From positions 66,079 through 130,078 of the forward strand of contig NW_003546483.1 in assembly GCF_000090795.2 (NCBI RefSeq): a stretch of DNA of 64,000 nt, read 5' to 3'. The DNA comes from Amphimedon queenslandica (lineage: Eukaryota; Porifera; Demospongiae; Haplosclerida; Niphatidae). The notes beneath the pieces are model-generated. The model was given only the letters and a program-made list of their open reading frames with translations, ran no database searches and was not told the DNA's origin. The first letter of the stretch is position 1, and every line of letters begins with the position of its first letter. Of the stretch, positions 25,523 to 37,500 are shown in pieces. The translations under genes and the position numbers were made by a program.

Positions 25523-28500
25523 TCAGCATTCTAAAGGACAGTGTCTTTTAGATGGAGGCCTTCCTTCTACTGCTGAGATCTTGTCGAGTGATTCGTCTTC
25601 TTGCAATACGATCTCTTCCCAATCAACTTTGGCAACAGAATCAAGTCCAGCATGATCATCATCAGTTACATCTCTCACTCCATCTTTCTATATAAAAAAA
25701 CAGTAAAAATTATTTTTTAAACCTGCAACCAAGCAAACACAGTGGCAGCTGCTTACTGTTATTTGATAAGACACAACACTCTCTGGGTGTGATGGAGACT
25801 TATAAAGATGTGCTTGTCTTTCCTTACCCTCCCAGTAAAGAATAACACGAATAGTACACACATGCCCCCAACTCTCACCTATAAATCACCAATAGTACAT
25901 AATGTCACAATAAAACCTCATGCAAGCAAATCAAACTAACTTCGCTACGCAACATCAAAATAATTATTACAGTGAATTGTGTTGTGGGATTGGGTGCATT
26001 TTAAAAATTTTACAACTAATGCATGTAAAGGAAACAGCACAATATCCCATACCAAGTGCTGGTACAAGCTGTGATTGTCCATTGCTTTGAGTTTTGGTGG
26101 TCATCTGGTTCGTGAACACAACCTAAAAGAGCGTAAGAGGGTGAAATATGCTGAGAGCGTCCATTCGGCTTACGGCCAGACTGAACTGTGTAGCTAGCTT
26201 GAGAAAAGTCTGAGCTAATCCAGAGAGCAGTCTGTGGCGTAGCCCCATATCCTTGAAACTGCTTCTAAACGGGCTAGCAATGCTGTCAACAACTATCAGG
26301 CATACCTAAGGAATAACTGATATTTGTGAGAGCAATTAAAATAAAATTAAAATCAATTAGCAGTGATTGACAACTGAAGACATACAAGGCATCGGATCTA
26401 TTAAATAAGAAATGTGGACGCATCCAATAATCACTTTGAAACTGAGTGAATTAGAATCTTTAATAGTTTATATCGAGTCTAGCCAAAATGATCTAATGTC
26501 TGATGTAGTATTTGGCACCTTCCAGTGACAACGCACATCAAAAAGAAAAGAATGCAAGACAGTGATTAATAGTACCAGGTTTGGAATGAAAGGGTAGACA
26601 AAAAGTCATCCTCATATCAAAAATTAATAATAACCATGCAATTGAAAACTTTATTTTGGCAAAAAATTTAAGCATTTTTCAAGTAATTAAAAATAACGCA
26701 GCCATTTTGGTATTTAGATTAATTTTTAAAAGTATGAATTGTTAATTCTTGTCAATAATGAGAGTATTTTTACAGGGATAAGGTAACAGAGTACCTCCTT
26801 TGACATTCCAGTACAAGCTAAAACTGGCCAAAACATAACAGCACAGTTTATAGTATTTAGGAACAATGGTAAACCCAGAATAGATATCAAATCTTTGATA
26901 TCCATTCTTGGAATTCATATGAAAATACTGGAATCCAAGATTACCTTTATTAGGCACGAGACAAGTGATGTCTATAAGTACACACAACAATGCCATCTTG
27001 GTATTTGTATAATTCAATATTTGTGGTGTAGTAAAAGATACCATATTTGGTCAAGAGTGCATATAACACAGATGGTCTATAGTAGCAGTGAGTGATCAGT
27101 AATATACTCTTGTTCATTGGTCTGAGAGTAAAGGGATTATAGTTCGTGTGGGATAGGAAAAACAGAGTGAGAGTGATCACAGACACAGAGATCATATAAT
27201 AGCTATGATAGTGATTATAGTATTACAATGTCTCATACAATAACCAACAAAACCAAAGTCTACCTACACAGCCAACAAGAGTTTGTGATTGATTCATGAG
27301 TGATGTCAGTCCTGATCCGGCCTAATGCATCCTGAATCATGGATGTTGGGCAGCTAATATGGCAATGAGCATAGCTAAATCTATTAGCCTTGATACAATC
27401 ATGCTGGAATTCATACTGGTTCAGCCAGAGCAACAGGCATGATTCAGCAATGACACCTGTCAGACTGTATCAATACTGTATCAATACTGTATCAATACTG
27501 TAATGAGGCTCAATTCATTGATTTCGGGCAGTGTCTTGTATCATACCTGTGAGCTCTTGTCTGTGTAATAAGACAAATATACATCTAGAGCTAGTAATAT
27601 AGCTACATTGATTACAATATCATGCATGTACAATTTAACTTTAAATTTCTTTAAACATGTCTGATATATATGTAGCATAATGATTAATTGCTTCAACTAG
27701 CCTTGCTATTAATGTTAGAGATGGTCTGATGTAGAATGTTAGAGAGAGCAATGAGTTGAATGTGATTGTGACATCGATAGTAATGAATATTACCCAACAC
27801 TACCTCTAAAGTGTAACCATCAGCTACAGCCAATAACTCTACAATAAATTAATAATAAAAAATACAACCCAAAGTATATGGATCTCTTTGTCACTTTGAT
27901 CAAATTTTGAGCAACTTTAAAAATTCATAAAAAATCTAGTCTTGATCGGAATCAGTTCAAATTTTTTGCACAATATAAGAACATGTATATGTGTCAGAAA
28001 AAAATTATAAAAATGAAGAATTCTATTCTTTTCATTTTTGATAAAATTTGGCTGAAGACCCTGTACTATAGTACAGAGATTTTGGCCCAATTTCAGACCA
28101 ACTTTATAAATTCATAAAAAATCCAATTTCAATCGGAGCGAGTTCAAACTTGACACACAACATAAGTACATGTATATGTATCAGAAAATATGATAAAAAT
28201 GACAAATTCTCTCGTTGCTATTTTTGACAAAATTTGGCCGAAGACCCTGTACTATAGTACAGGGTCTTTGGCCTGATTTTGGAGCAACTTTAAAAATTCA
28301 TAAAAAATCCAATTTCGATCAGAGCGAGTTCAAACTTGAGATGCAACATAAGAACATGTATACGTATCAGAAAATATGATAAAAATGGAGAATTCCCTCT
28401 AAGACATTTTTGACAAAATACCCTGTACTTACATTACAAAGATTATCGACTGTGTTTTTTCCTTACCTGGGTCAGCACTGCTCTTTGCTACAGAATGGAC

Positions 28501-29252
28501 GTGTCTCACGGTAGCAGTGGCTATCTGTACAACTCTATCAATGACAAAACTTCCTTCAGTGTCAATGTAAACAGAATGCCCTCCACAGCCACCAAATGGT
28601 TCAGGCAGCGTAGCATCTATAGCTAACTGAATACTAGAGAGAGAGAAAGAAAGAATACTAAGAATCGTAACTCAAAAAATGAAAAATTTTAAACCAATAT
28701 ATAGAAAGAAAGAATACAAAAATTGGTAACTCAACCAATATATACCAGAGTATTGAGGATAAATGTATGTTATAATAGAAATTTAGTACATAGATCTACA
28801 CGTCAACTTTTTCTAAGCCATAAAAAATTCTTAAAACCCACCTCAATTGGGTTTTCCCGATACCCGGAGAACCACAAAACTCTGTAATTTTACCGACCGG
28901 TACTCCTCCACCCAACATGCCATCGATACCAGCTGAAAACGTTACGATATGATCAAGATCTTGTTCAATACTCAACAGTTCGAGTGCAGTGCAGCCTTCA
29001 TTCTTAGCACTGCCTACAACTTGCAAGGAACTGCCTGGTACCTCTGGAGAACTCAGCGTTGAGCTATGAGGTCCTTTCATCATTTCCATAGACGATGCAT
29101 CTAATAATAGATGAACTGACACATAAATTATTTGTTATTAGTTCTTAATAGTTCAACTTATAATGATATGGACCTGCCCATATTAATTAATTAATAAGAA
29201 TAATAATATCAGTAAAAATGTCTTCCTTCATACCTGCAGGGGTAATAGCCAT
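25523..29252 (-). CDS. RAD51C: RAD51 paralogue RAD51C
   Basis: RAD51C acts in the BCDX2 and CX3 complexes in homologous recombination. The ATG is at 29252; the first exon codes for MAITPA only. The next exon carries [27 protein letters not shown] and Walker [10 protein letters not shown]. Further exons give [28 protein letters not shown] plus [20 protein letters not shown] (27698-27841); a 14-nt microexon NKSSQ (27547-27560); Walker [49 protein letters not shown]; and a basic end SKRHCPLEC before TGA 25523-25525. The predicted N-terminus is about 40 residues shorter than in human RAD51C, and the usual helix-hairpin-helix part was not found. A 2-kb stretch of introns holds a repeat array. Confidence 0.92.
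27466..27501. repeat. 11-bp tandem repeat
   Basis: About 3.3 perfect copies of CTGTATCAATA lie in a RAD51C intron, roughly 45 bp from the 14-nt microexon. Confidence 0.9.
27880..28440. repeat. Intronic tandem repeat array with TAGTAC palindrome
   Basis: Three units of roughly 180-190 bp occupy most of a RAD51C intron. The palindromes lie near 28068 and 28255 (the latter perfect: CCCTGTACTA/TAGTACAGGG). Each unit has the CAACATAAGAACATGTATA core and TTCATAAAAAATC. A half palindrome (CCTGTACTTACAT) ends the array near 28425-28437. Confidence 0.9.
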
Positions 29253-29487
29253 CCTTACATTATAATAGCAGCAAGATCAGTACACAATCATAGCTTGAGA
29301 TCTCGCTAAAACCTCCTCAACAGTCACCTGGAAACATTGAGATGGTATCACGTGCACCTGTTTATTCACCCACGTGAAACCACGTGGGCAATTAGCTGAA
29401 CAGGAAGAATGGAAATTTATTACACAGAAATAATTCATATTTATTAATAAAAAATTATTACAAGCATAGCATTAAAACAGCAGTTCA
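29253..29487. promoter_or_regulatory. RAD51C upstream region with three CACGTG boxes
   Basis: The 235 bp between the RAD51C start and the stop of the upstream minus-strand hydrolase gene contain perfect CACGTG palindromes at 29349-29354, 29371-29376 and 29381-29386. The last two are separated by four bases. Such E-boxes are bound by bHLH-zip factors (MYC/USF/TFEB types) in animals; use here is inferred. Confidence 0.55.
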
Positions 29488-31372
29488 TCACACAATGTTT
29501 GGCTTAGTTTGGTTAAACAATGCCTTCATATCCAGCGTCACAAACTGTCTGTCATAAGCATTGGGAGGCCCAGACTCATTGCTGCCTTTAGCATTGCTCA
29601 CATACATCTTGGAACTCTACATAAAATTTTTGAACAAAAGTAGCATAAATTTATATAATCTCTAATACTTTTAAAGTACCTCAAAATCATAAACAACAGC
29701 TTGAAGATCACCGGTTTGAACTTTACCCACCAAATTGATGACAGTTTCTGCACTCATGTTACCATGGGAATTACGCAATTGGCTGTTCCAGCAGCCCAAA
29801 TGTACGCCCCAATAAACAATATCTAATTAATGATGATTATTATGATATATTATTGTGGACAACAGTTGCACCTTTTAATGCATAATTGTCAATGCAAGAC
29901 TGGTCGCAATGCTCTTTCATGAAGCGGGATGGGTCAATTTTAGTGACATTGCTATCATCATAAACCTATAGAAAGGACAATTATGAATTCAATGACACTT
30001 TTAGTGGTCAAAATCCTTACATTAGCTGTGGAATATGAATATTCAAACAATCGAAATCTTTCTTCCTGTCCATCACCAACTCCAAGCCAAATTGAGCATG
30101 TTCTATGAGCATTTTGTATCCTCCTATAGCATCATGTATTAGGGTAAGTATAACAAGTATATAATACCGTATTGATTGTTCAAGTGATTCATCAAATTGG
30201 AGCACATCTCTCATGAGAAAGTTGAAAGGGATTCCACTCCTTGACTCCTGTCCCAGTGGTACATCAGAGTGCTTCTCAGATACTCCAAGGCCACTGGAAG
30301 ACATTCCTAGAACACATTTAAAAGCAGAAGCAAGGCATCATATTAATACCTGAAATGGTAGTCAGCCAACCAGACCAGCCAACATTAGCAAAGGCATGAC
30401 CATTGTCAGGATGATATATGACTACTGTTGGATAATCCTGAAGAGGTCCATTCACATCCCAGTCTAATGCACGAAGCTATTGAACTCAAAGTTGATATAC
30501 TTAAGATAAACTCATTCTTATACCTGTGTCAATCCTGATTTGCTACTCAATGAATCTCCCCATGCCCCAAGCATAGAGCAACCAGCCTAGCACATAAAAT
30601 TATAATGAGCACAAGCCATGAGCACGTGCATTATACCTTGACTAGTTCTGGTAGCATGTGAATGCGGATCACCATGTTATAGTCCATTTCAGCACCATCA
30701 GCCAAACCTTTCATCTCATCATAAAAATATTGGGCAGTGTACGGCCTAAAGTGAATGGCATTAAGCAAAATGGTAAAGCAGTTAGAAAGTAAAAATGCTA
30801 ATAACTTTCATACACTTATCTTATCTACCTGCTAGATACTAGAAGTGAGTAGTGTTATGCTAGCTTGTTGTTACAATTAATATATTAATGACAATCTCTC
30901 CCTATACTTACTTTGTAAGAAGGTATGTTCCCTCCAATGCTTCATTAATTCCAACTTTAGCTACCTCATCTTTGACAACCTGTGGCAATCCTTTAAGATA
31001 CACTTCCAATTCCTCATCCACGTGTTTCAAGAAAGCTGGCAGCAGAGATTGGATTTGAGGCTTAAGAAGGACACCATGAGCGTATCCCATGTCATAAGGA
31101 CTGCCATAGACATGCAACACTAAAAGAAATACTCAATATCAACTCACAGTCCCTCTCTTTTTCCTCCTCTGTCTCTTTCTCTGCTCTTTCATACCAAATA
31201 TTTGATCATCTCCATCTCCAGCAGTGTACAAGCTACCGTTAGCTACTTCTTTGACTTTGACCAGGTCCCCACTCCAAGGTACAAGGTTATTGAACGTTCC
31301 ATGACATTCATCATCAGCACGAACAGCTCTATTGGCTAGCAGGATAGTTAGAAAGAGTGCTACAACCTTCAT
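29488..31372 (-). CDS. Secreted/lysosomal C45-type Ntn hydrolase (Dcd1-like)
   Basis: The ATG at 31372 opens a signal peptide (MKVVALFLTILLANRAVRA) followed by DDECHG. The next exons give VLHVYGSPYDMGYAHGVLLK, then IQSLLPAFL, RPYTAQYFYDEMKGLADG, and KAGCSMLGAWGDS, where the cysteine is the expected autocatalytic N-terminal nucleophile of the acyltransferase/peptidase C45 family. LTQLRALDWD, GHAFANVGWSGWLTTISGMS and GVSEKHSD follow. The C-terminal exons contain YWGVHLGCWNS and FVTLDMKALFNQTKPNIV before TGA 29488-29490. The set resembles Dictyostelium Dcd1A/B-type proteins, which are annotated as acid-ceramidase-like, so an amidase acting on acylated substrates is likely. The substrate is not known. 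HELZ2-like lies 195 bp upstream on the same strand. Confidence 0.75.
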
Positions 31373-31566
31373 TTTTAAGGTCAAAAATGAGCCCAGCCCA
31401 CTCTAATAGTATGCATTTATGCATTAAAAATATTCATATCACTTCCTTCATAGTAAAAAGAACACAAAAAGAATTATAATACGAAAAATATGATTCGCTA
31501 TAGACTATTTGCTTAGGCTTAATGTCAAAATATTACAGCTTCTTAAAAAAATTAATTAGATCTAAA

Positions 31567-34500
31567 CTATGATGTGATTTCTTGAATTGTAGAATGATTA
31601 TATGAATTGAAAAAATCTCTCCACTCCTTAACATATTTTAACAAAGTTGTATTGCCTATTTAAATACAAAGAAGTACATGTCACAGCTATTATACTAATG
31701 CAATAACTCACTGATTATAATCAGCCCATGCTTAGCACGTGTAATCCCTACATTCATTTGATTCGTGTCAGTCAGAAATCCAATATTCTCCATTCTCCAT
31801 TTCCTATCATCTTGAACAAATCTGCGATCTTTTATTTCATCATGTGGTAGCGTCCTCACTGTTGTCAATATTACAATATCATGCTCATCTCCTATTTGAA
31901 ATTAAGCATTTAATGAACAACACATCAATGACCATGCATGCAGTATCTACATCATGCTCATGCATGTTAGATAGCAAACCTTGACTCTCAACAATTGTGG
32001 TAACTTTAATTCCAGTTAATGCATTCTTTGTAGCTGAATTTTCCTCTATCATCGTCTTAAGTAATTCCTTCTGACCAGCATATGGAGTCAATACCGCAAT
32101 ACTAGAGCATGGCACTCGATATTTATTATGTAACTTCTTTATGACATTCAACTATTAACAAAAATTAAGGTAAAACATAAATAAAAAGCCTGCAACAAAA
32201 CAATTCATTGTAACTTACAACTACATCTGCTTCTCTTTTGTTTACTTTTGAGTGAATATCAAATTTTCCGGAAAAGGGTTGCTCAGAAGATAGCAGGTCA
32301 TCATTTTCTTCCCCTTTAATATCATACACTGCAATACGGCAGTCATCTTGCCAGAAGGCAGCCATTGAAGACAGCCATGGTGGTGGATTTTTATTAACAC
32401 TTGGGTCTGTTTCCAGCATACCATCATAAAATAACTCAGAAGGAGGATCACAAATGGTTTTATGCTACAATGAAGTTAATGATGATAATTATTAAAGGCC
32501 TTTCACTCACCATGCGATACTGTACTTTTAATTGAATAAGGTATCTCTCAAATCTGGGTCTAATGGCATATCTTTCAAACAGTGATTTACTCAGTCCATT
32601 TTCCCTAGCAGGATGAAAGTTGATGATTGGTTGTAGTTGCATATGATCTCCTATCAATACTACATGGTCACAGAGACTAGCTGCTGCTATTGTCTCTGGT
32701 TCTTGAGCCATACCACATTCATCAATAATGCAATGAGATATTCTCAAGCTTTTTGCCAAAAGGAGTAGTCTTTTGCTGCAGCTTTCATTACAAGTGCAAA
32801 GGATAATATCATATTCATCAGATAAGACTTTTTCCTCTGCTTCCATGATCAAATCTTTATAACTACAAAAGAAATAATTATAAAGGATATAGTCCATCAA
32901 CTAATACATGATGCAGTAAATTACCTATTACGTTCAGATAATGATGCTATGATTTTTTTGTTAAAAAGTTTCAAAAACTTGGAACGCATTTCTTCAATTT
33001 CTGCATTTTCTTCTCTAATCTTGAAGTGTAATGAATCTTCCCTTAGCTCACGTAGACAACGTCCTTCAACAGGTTCAGGTATTTTTGTATCAAACTGACT
33101 CAAATTATGAAAGGGATTGGGGTAGTCATTTCTTTCATGAGTACGACCGTATAAACGAATCAACTTTAACTTTTTGTGATTCAACTTCTCTAGCCTTATA
33201 TTGAGTTCACGGAGTTTTTCTAAAAAAAAAATCATTAGAATTGTCATTGTATTGTTACTGGCCCATACTATGAACGACATCAACAGCTTTGTTGGATGGG
33301 CAACAGTATAATACACTTTTATTAACAAGCTTTGCATTTGTCTTAGAAAAAGCATAAGCCAGATGAGCTCCAACAACACTTTTTCCAGTCCCTAGGTAAT
33401 TATAATTAAATTTGAATTAATAAATCACTGAATTACAATACCTGGTGGACCTTGAATTAAAGAGAAATTATGTTTCATTGCAAACTCTATTGCTTCTACT
33501 TGTTCTTTATTGAGATCAACACTTTCATCATTCCATAATTTCAATGCAAAGGGATCATCTCTCAACCATGCTGTATCATTATCTATAGAAAATGTAAAAA
33601 TAAGTGATTAAAAGTCAAAGAAGTAATTACAGACAACCAATACTTTTTGATTTGCTCAACTGAAGATTGCCAACAGCTATATCTTTAGCAAGTTTAGGCC
33701 AAGATTCATAATAAGTCAATCGCTGAAAGACACGCCTAAATTAAGATAAAATACAAAAAAGATGCAAATTAAATGTAGCATTAACATACGTGAAGGAGAC
33801 TTGCATTTCAATAATTTGCAAATCACACAAAAAGCTAGATAAATGATCTTTCACATTCCAAGGTATCCAGCAAGGACTTCCCATAGACTTCATTGATATT
33901 GTAAGTGGAGACTTTACTCCTTTAGAATCTTCTTTGCTTTCCATATCAGTAACAACAAAATGATACACTGCTTGCCATTGCTTTTCAGGCACTTCATATC
34001 TTGCACACACAAAATAACCAACAGAAATGTGTATATAATTAAGAATATCTAATTTATTTTCATCAATAACGAAAGAAATTTCTTCATCAGTCACTGGCTC
34101 ATAATGCTCAACATCTACTAAATTACTAACAAGATTCAACTGAGGCCATTTAAGATTAACATTTTTAAGGAAGCAGACACTGTTTTTGTGTGAGTTTTTC
34201 ACACCCTCACAAGCAGCCTCAGCTACCATTACCTTGCTCCACAATTTAAAATATTGTTTCATGGAATTATAGTGTTCCTTAGAAGCTTGGGAAAGCTGAG
34301 AGTCTGAAAAACTTAAAGAAGGATGACGATTGTGTTGTAGGCAAACTTGAAAACCTGGAGCTATTTCCATTAATTGGAGGCAAGGAGTGGGGAATAAATC
34401 TCTCAGTGACTTGCCTATTTTCACTGTTAGCTCTTCCCCTGGATTAAAAGAACGCTTGACATCAAATATTACAACTGGACTGTCTAGCAATGACTGAGGT

Positions 34501-37500
34501 TGAGTACAAGTTTCATCATTTGAATTAATTTTTGGTAACTTTTTGATTACTGATTTAATAGAGTCAATAGATTCTGACTTGACGCAGTCTTGCATTTCTT
34601 TCCATAATTGAAAATCAATCTTATGCATTTTCGATGGTACTGATGCCTTGTATGTGGCATACTTCATTTGTTGTTCATCTTTACTTTCTGTGTTTGATGG
34701 TAAATATTCAAAAGCTACAGCATTAATGTGACAAAAGTCTTTTGGAAAACTTTCCGCTGATTCATTTTCATCAAAACTACCACAGGCTTGATCTGATTCT
34801 TGAGACTCAATAAACTGCATAATATTACCACTAATGCTAACTTTACCACTTAGTGTAGCTGAGATGAAGCGCCAGGCAGGCTCCTCAATTCTTTCATAGC
34901 TACAAATGTTTAAATAAGAATATTCAAAGGTAGTATCAATTTCATTCAGTTTGTCTTGCTCACTAATAATTAGTTGAAACCTTCCCGGCTTCTTTTCATG
35001 ATAGCACTTTGCAAGGAAGCCTTGATATTCAGACAAACTTCTTTCACACTTTTGAGTTTTTTCGGCTCTTTCAAGCGTGTGATCAACCTTCTGTGTAACT
35101 TTGATCCTATGGTTAAGCATCTGACAAATTTCCTCCAATTCTTCTGGTGTATAATTTATATCTGATCCTTCCATTAGTGCAATAACTATTCGCTGCACTA
35201 AAAGGTCAAAGTATCGCCTAATTGGTGATGTAAAATGGGCATAGGCTGGCAATTTCAAATTGTAGTGTGAACGAGATATTATAGGATCATCATCAGGATC
35301 AATTTTAGCTATGTACTCTGCTGGTTGGTTTATTTGCTTAGCTACTGAGTGAGCCTGAGCTAACTGTGGGTACAAAAAATCATTGGACAATACCCACAAT
35401 AAAAGCTTAAGATTAGAAGATGAATAGGCTGAGCACAACAAAGATAAAGAGATGTTTGTCATGATGAAAGGTTGTGGTGTTTCTGCAGGAGGCTCTAGTG
35501 GAAACAGATAAGGATAACTAGAAGTAAATAATTCCTTAAAATTTTCTAATTTCTCTGGTAAAGGTGGTAACTGCCTTCGAACCAGAGCCATATTCTCATG
35601 GCCGAGATGCATAACAAGATAGTCTGCTATTTTAGAATTAGCCCAAATCATCAACTCAGATATCAAGAATTTAGCTTGCCAAATTTCTCTATCAACCTTT
35701 TCATCAAAAGAAAATTTTCCCAAACGATCCTCGTGTAGTTTCTTTGCTACTTTGTATAAAAGGCTTAGAGTATCCTTCATGTCTAATCCTGGCCTTGTTC
35801 CATTGGTAAGAGCAGCTTGCCTATTAAATTCATTAACTTGATCTTCTAAATCGGTATCTTGGAGTGGTTTATCATCCAATAAGTTTTGAGCAGCTTCATA
35901 TGTTAGTCTAGCTTGTGAAATGATTGAAGCCTTCCTAGGACCATCAGTGCCAACAGAACAGTCTATATTAACTATTTCTCCATTTCTCACTACTACTTTG
36001 GCTGGTATAGTCAGTACAGAGTGTCTCGTGTTTGCATTCAAACTAAAGGAATTAGGTGTTGGAAGCATATGCATGGCATGAACTGACTTTCCTTTTTTCT
36101 TTGCTTCATTATCCAATGGACAGCCTTTAGAGATGGCACTAGCAACGTTACTAATGTGAACAGCTAATTCATACGTGTCAGGTTCTGTGGAACAAGTTAA
36201 ACTTAGGGCATCATCCATATTAATGGTATTTGGACCATCAATGGTAAAAGCTAATCCATAATGGCATAGTCCATCATCAATTGGAATCGGTTCAGGATAA
36301 ACATCAGGCATAACTTTGTGGACGTCATAAGCTACTTTAAGTAATCTCTCGGTAAAGAAAAGATTAGATGTACGAGGCAATGCCTCTATGACTGCTCCTA
36401 GAGGTCGGCTATAATTTGGAGACCAACCTAATATTTGTACTACAAACAAAAGATCACCAGCCAATTTGTGAGAAATTAGCTCTTTTATTTTTGGAAGCTC
36501 GTCACTGTCCATGTCTTTAAGCAAATGCAGTGATGAACTGGAGAATACAGAAATAAAGCATTTCTCTGTAACATTTTGTTCATAGTAAGATATTACAATT
36601 TTAGGAATTAGATTAACAATGCTTGGTACTGACTTGTCAAGTGGAATGAAATGTATATGTGAGAATCGGTCACTTCTGCAGATAAACCTTGATTGATGTC
36701 TGGATTTTGCTATTGATGCAACTTTGCCACAACTTTGTTTTTCTTCGAAAGTTTTAACATGTACAATGTCTCCATCAAAGGCACAACGCCTGTGTGAGTT
36801 ACGAACTAGTCTGATTGGTTTTCTTTCCAACCCTTTACAAGGAATCGCTTCAACTATTTGATTAGTTGACACTTGTAATTTACATTCAATAGCAACAGAA
36901 GATACAGGCATTTCGTCATCATTAGCTATTTCTATCTCTTCATCACCTCCAAGAGTTTTCCATCTCATTGTTTCATCAAGTTTAATTTTGTGTTTCTTAC
37001 TCTGACGCTTTTGGTGGAATACCTTTCTATATGAATCCATGATGCTATCAATGACACCATTTTCAATTTGTATATCTTCTTCTGCTACTTCAGGAAATAT
37101 CATATTTTGTAATTTATCTATAATACCATCCCTGTGAGTACAAGCTGCTACATCTGGTATAATAAAAGTTTTAAAAACAATGCACCTCTTTATGTACTCT
37201 TTCCAACACGAAGCCTCCTTGTTCATAAGTTTCTCCATTGTCAGTAAGAGGAATGGATTGCCAGCACATACTACAAAAGATTTAGCACGTGTCAAAACAG
37301 TGTTAAACACAAATGGACTACAAGGGGTCTTTGTAGGAGTGAATGACTTCCCTGTTGCTGTTGTAGGTTCAGCAGTGCTAAGAAACACAGCTTCAAATTC
37401 TCGACCTATTTGAAAAGATGATCGATAGCATCAATCTAACTAGATCAAGACTCTACCTTGAATCATATCAATTGTTAACACTTCAATGCTATCAGCATCA

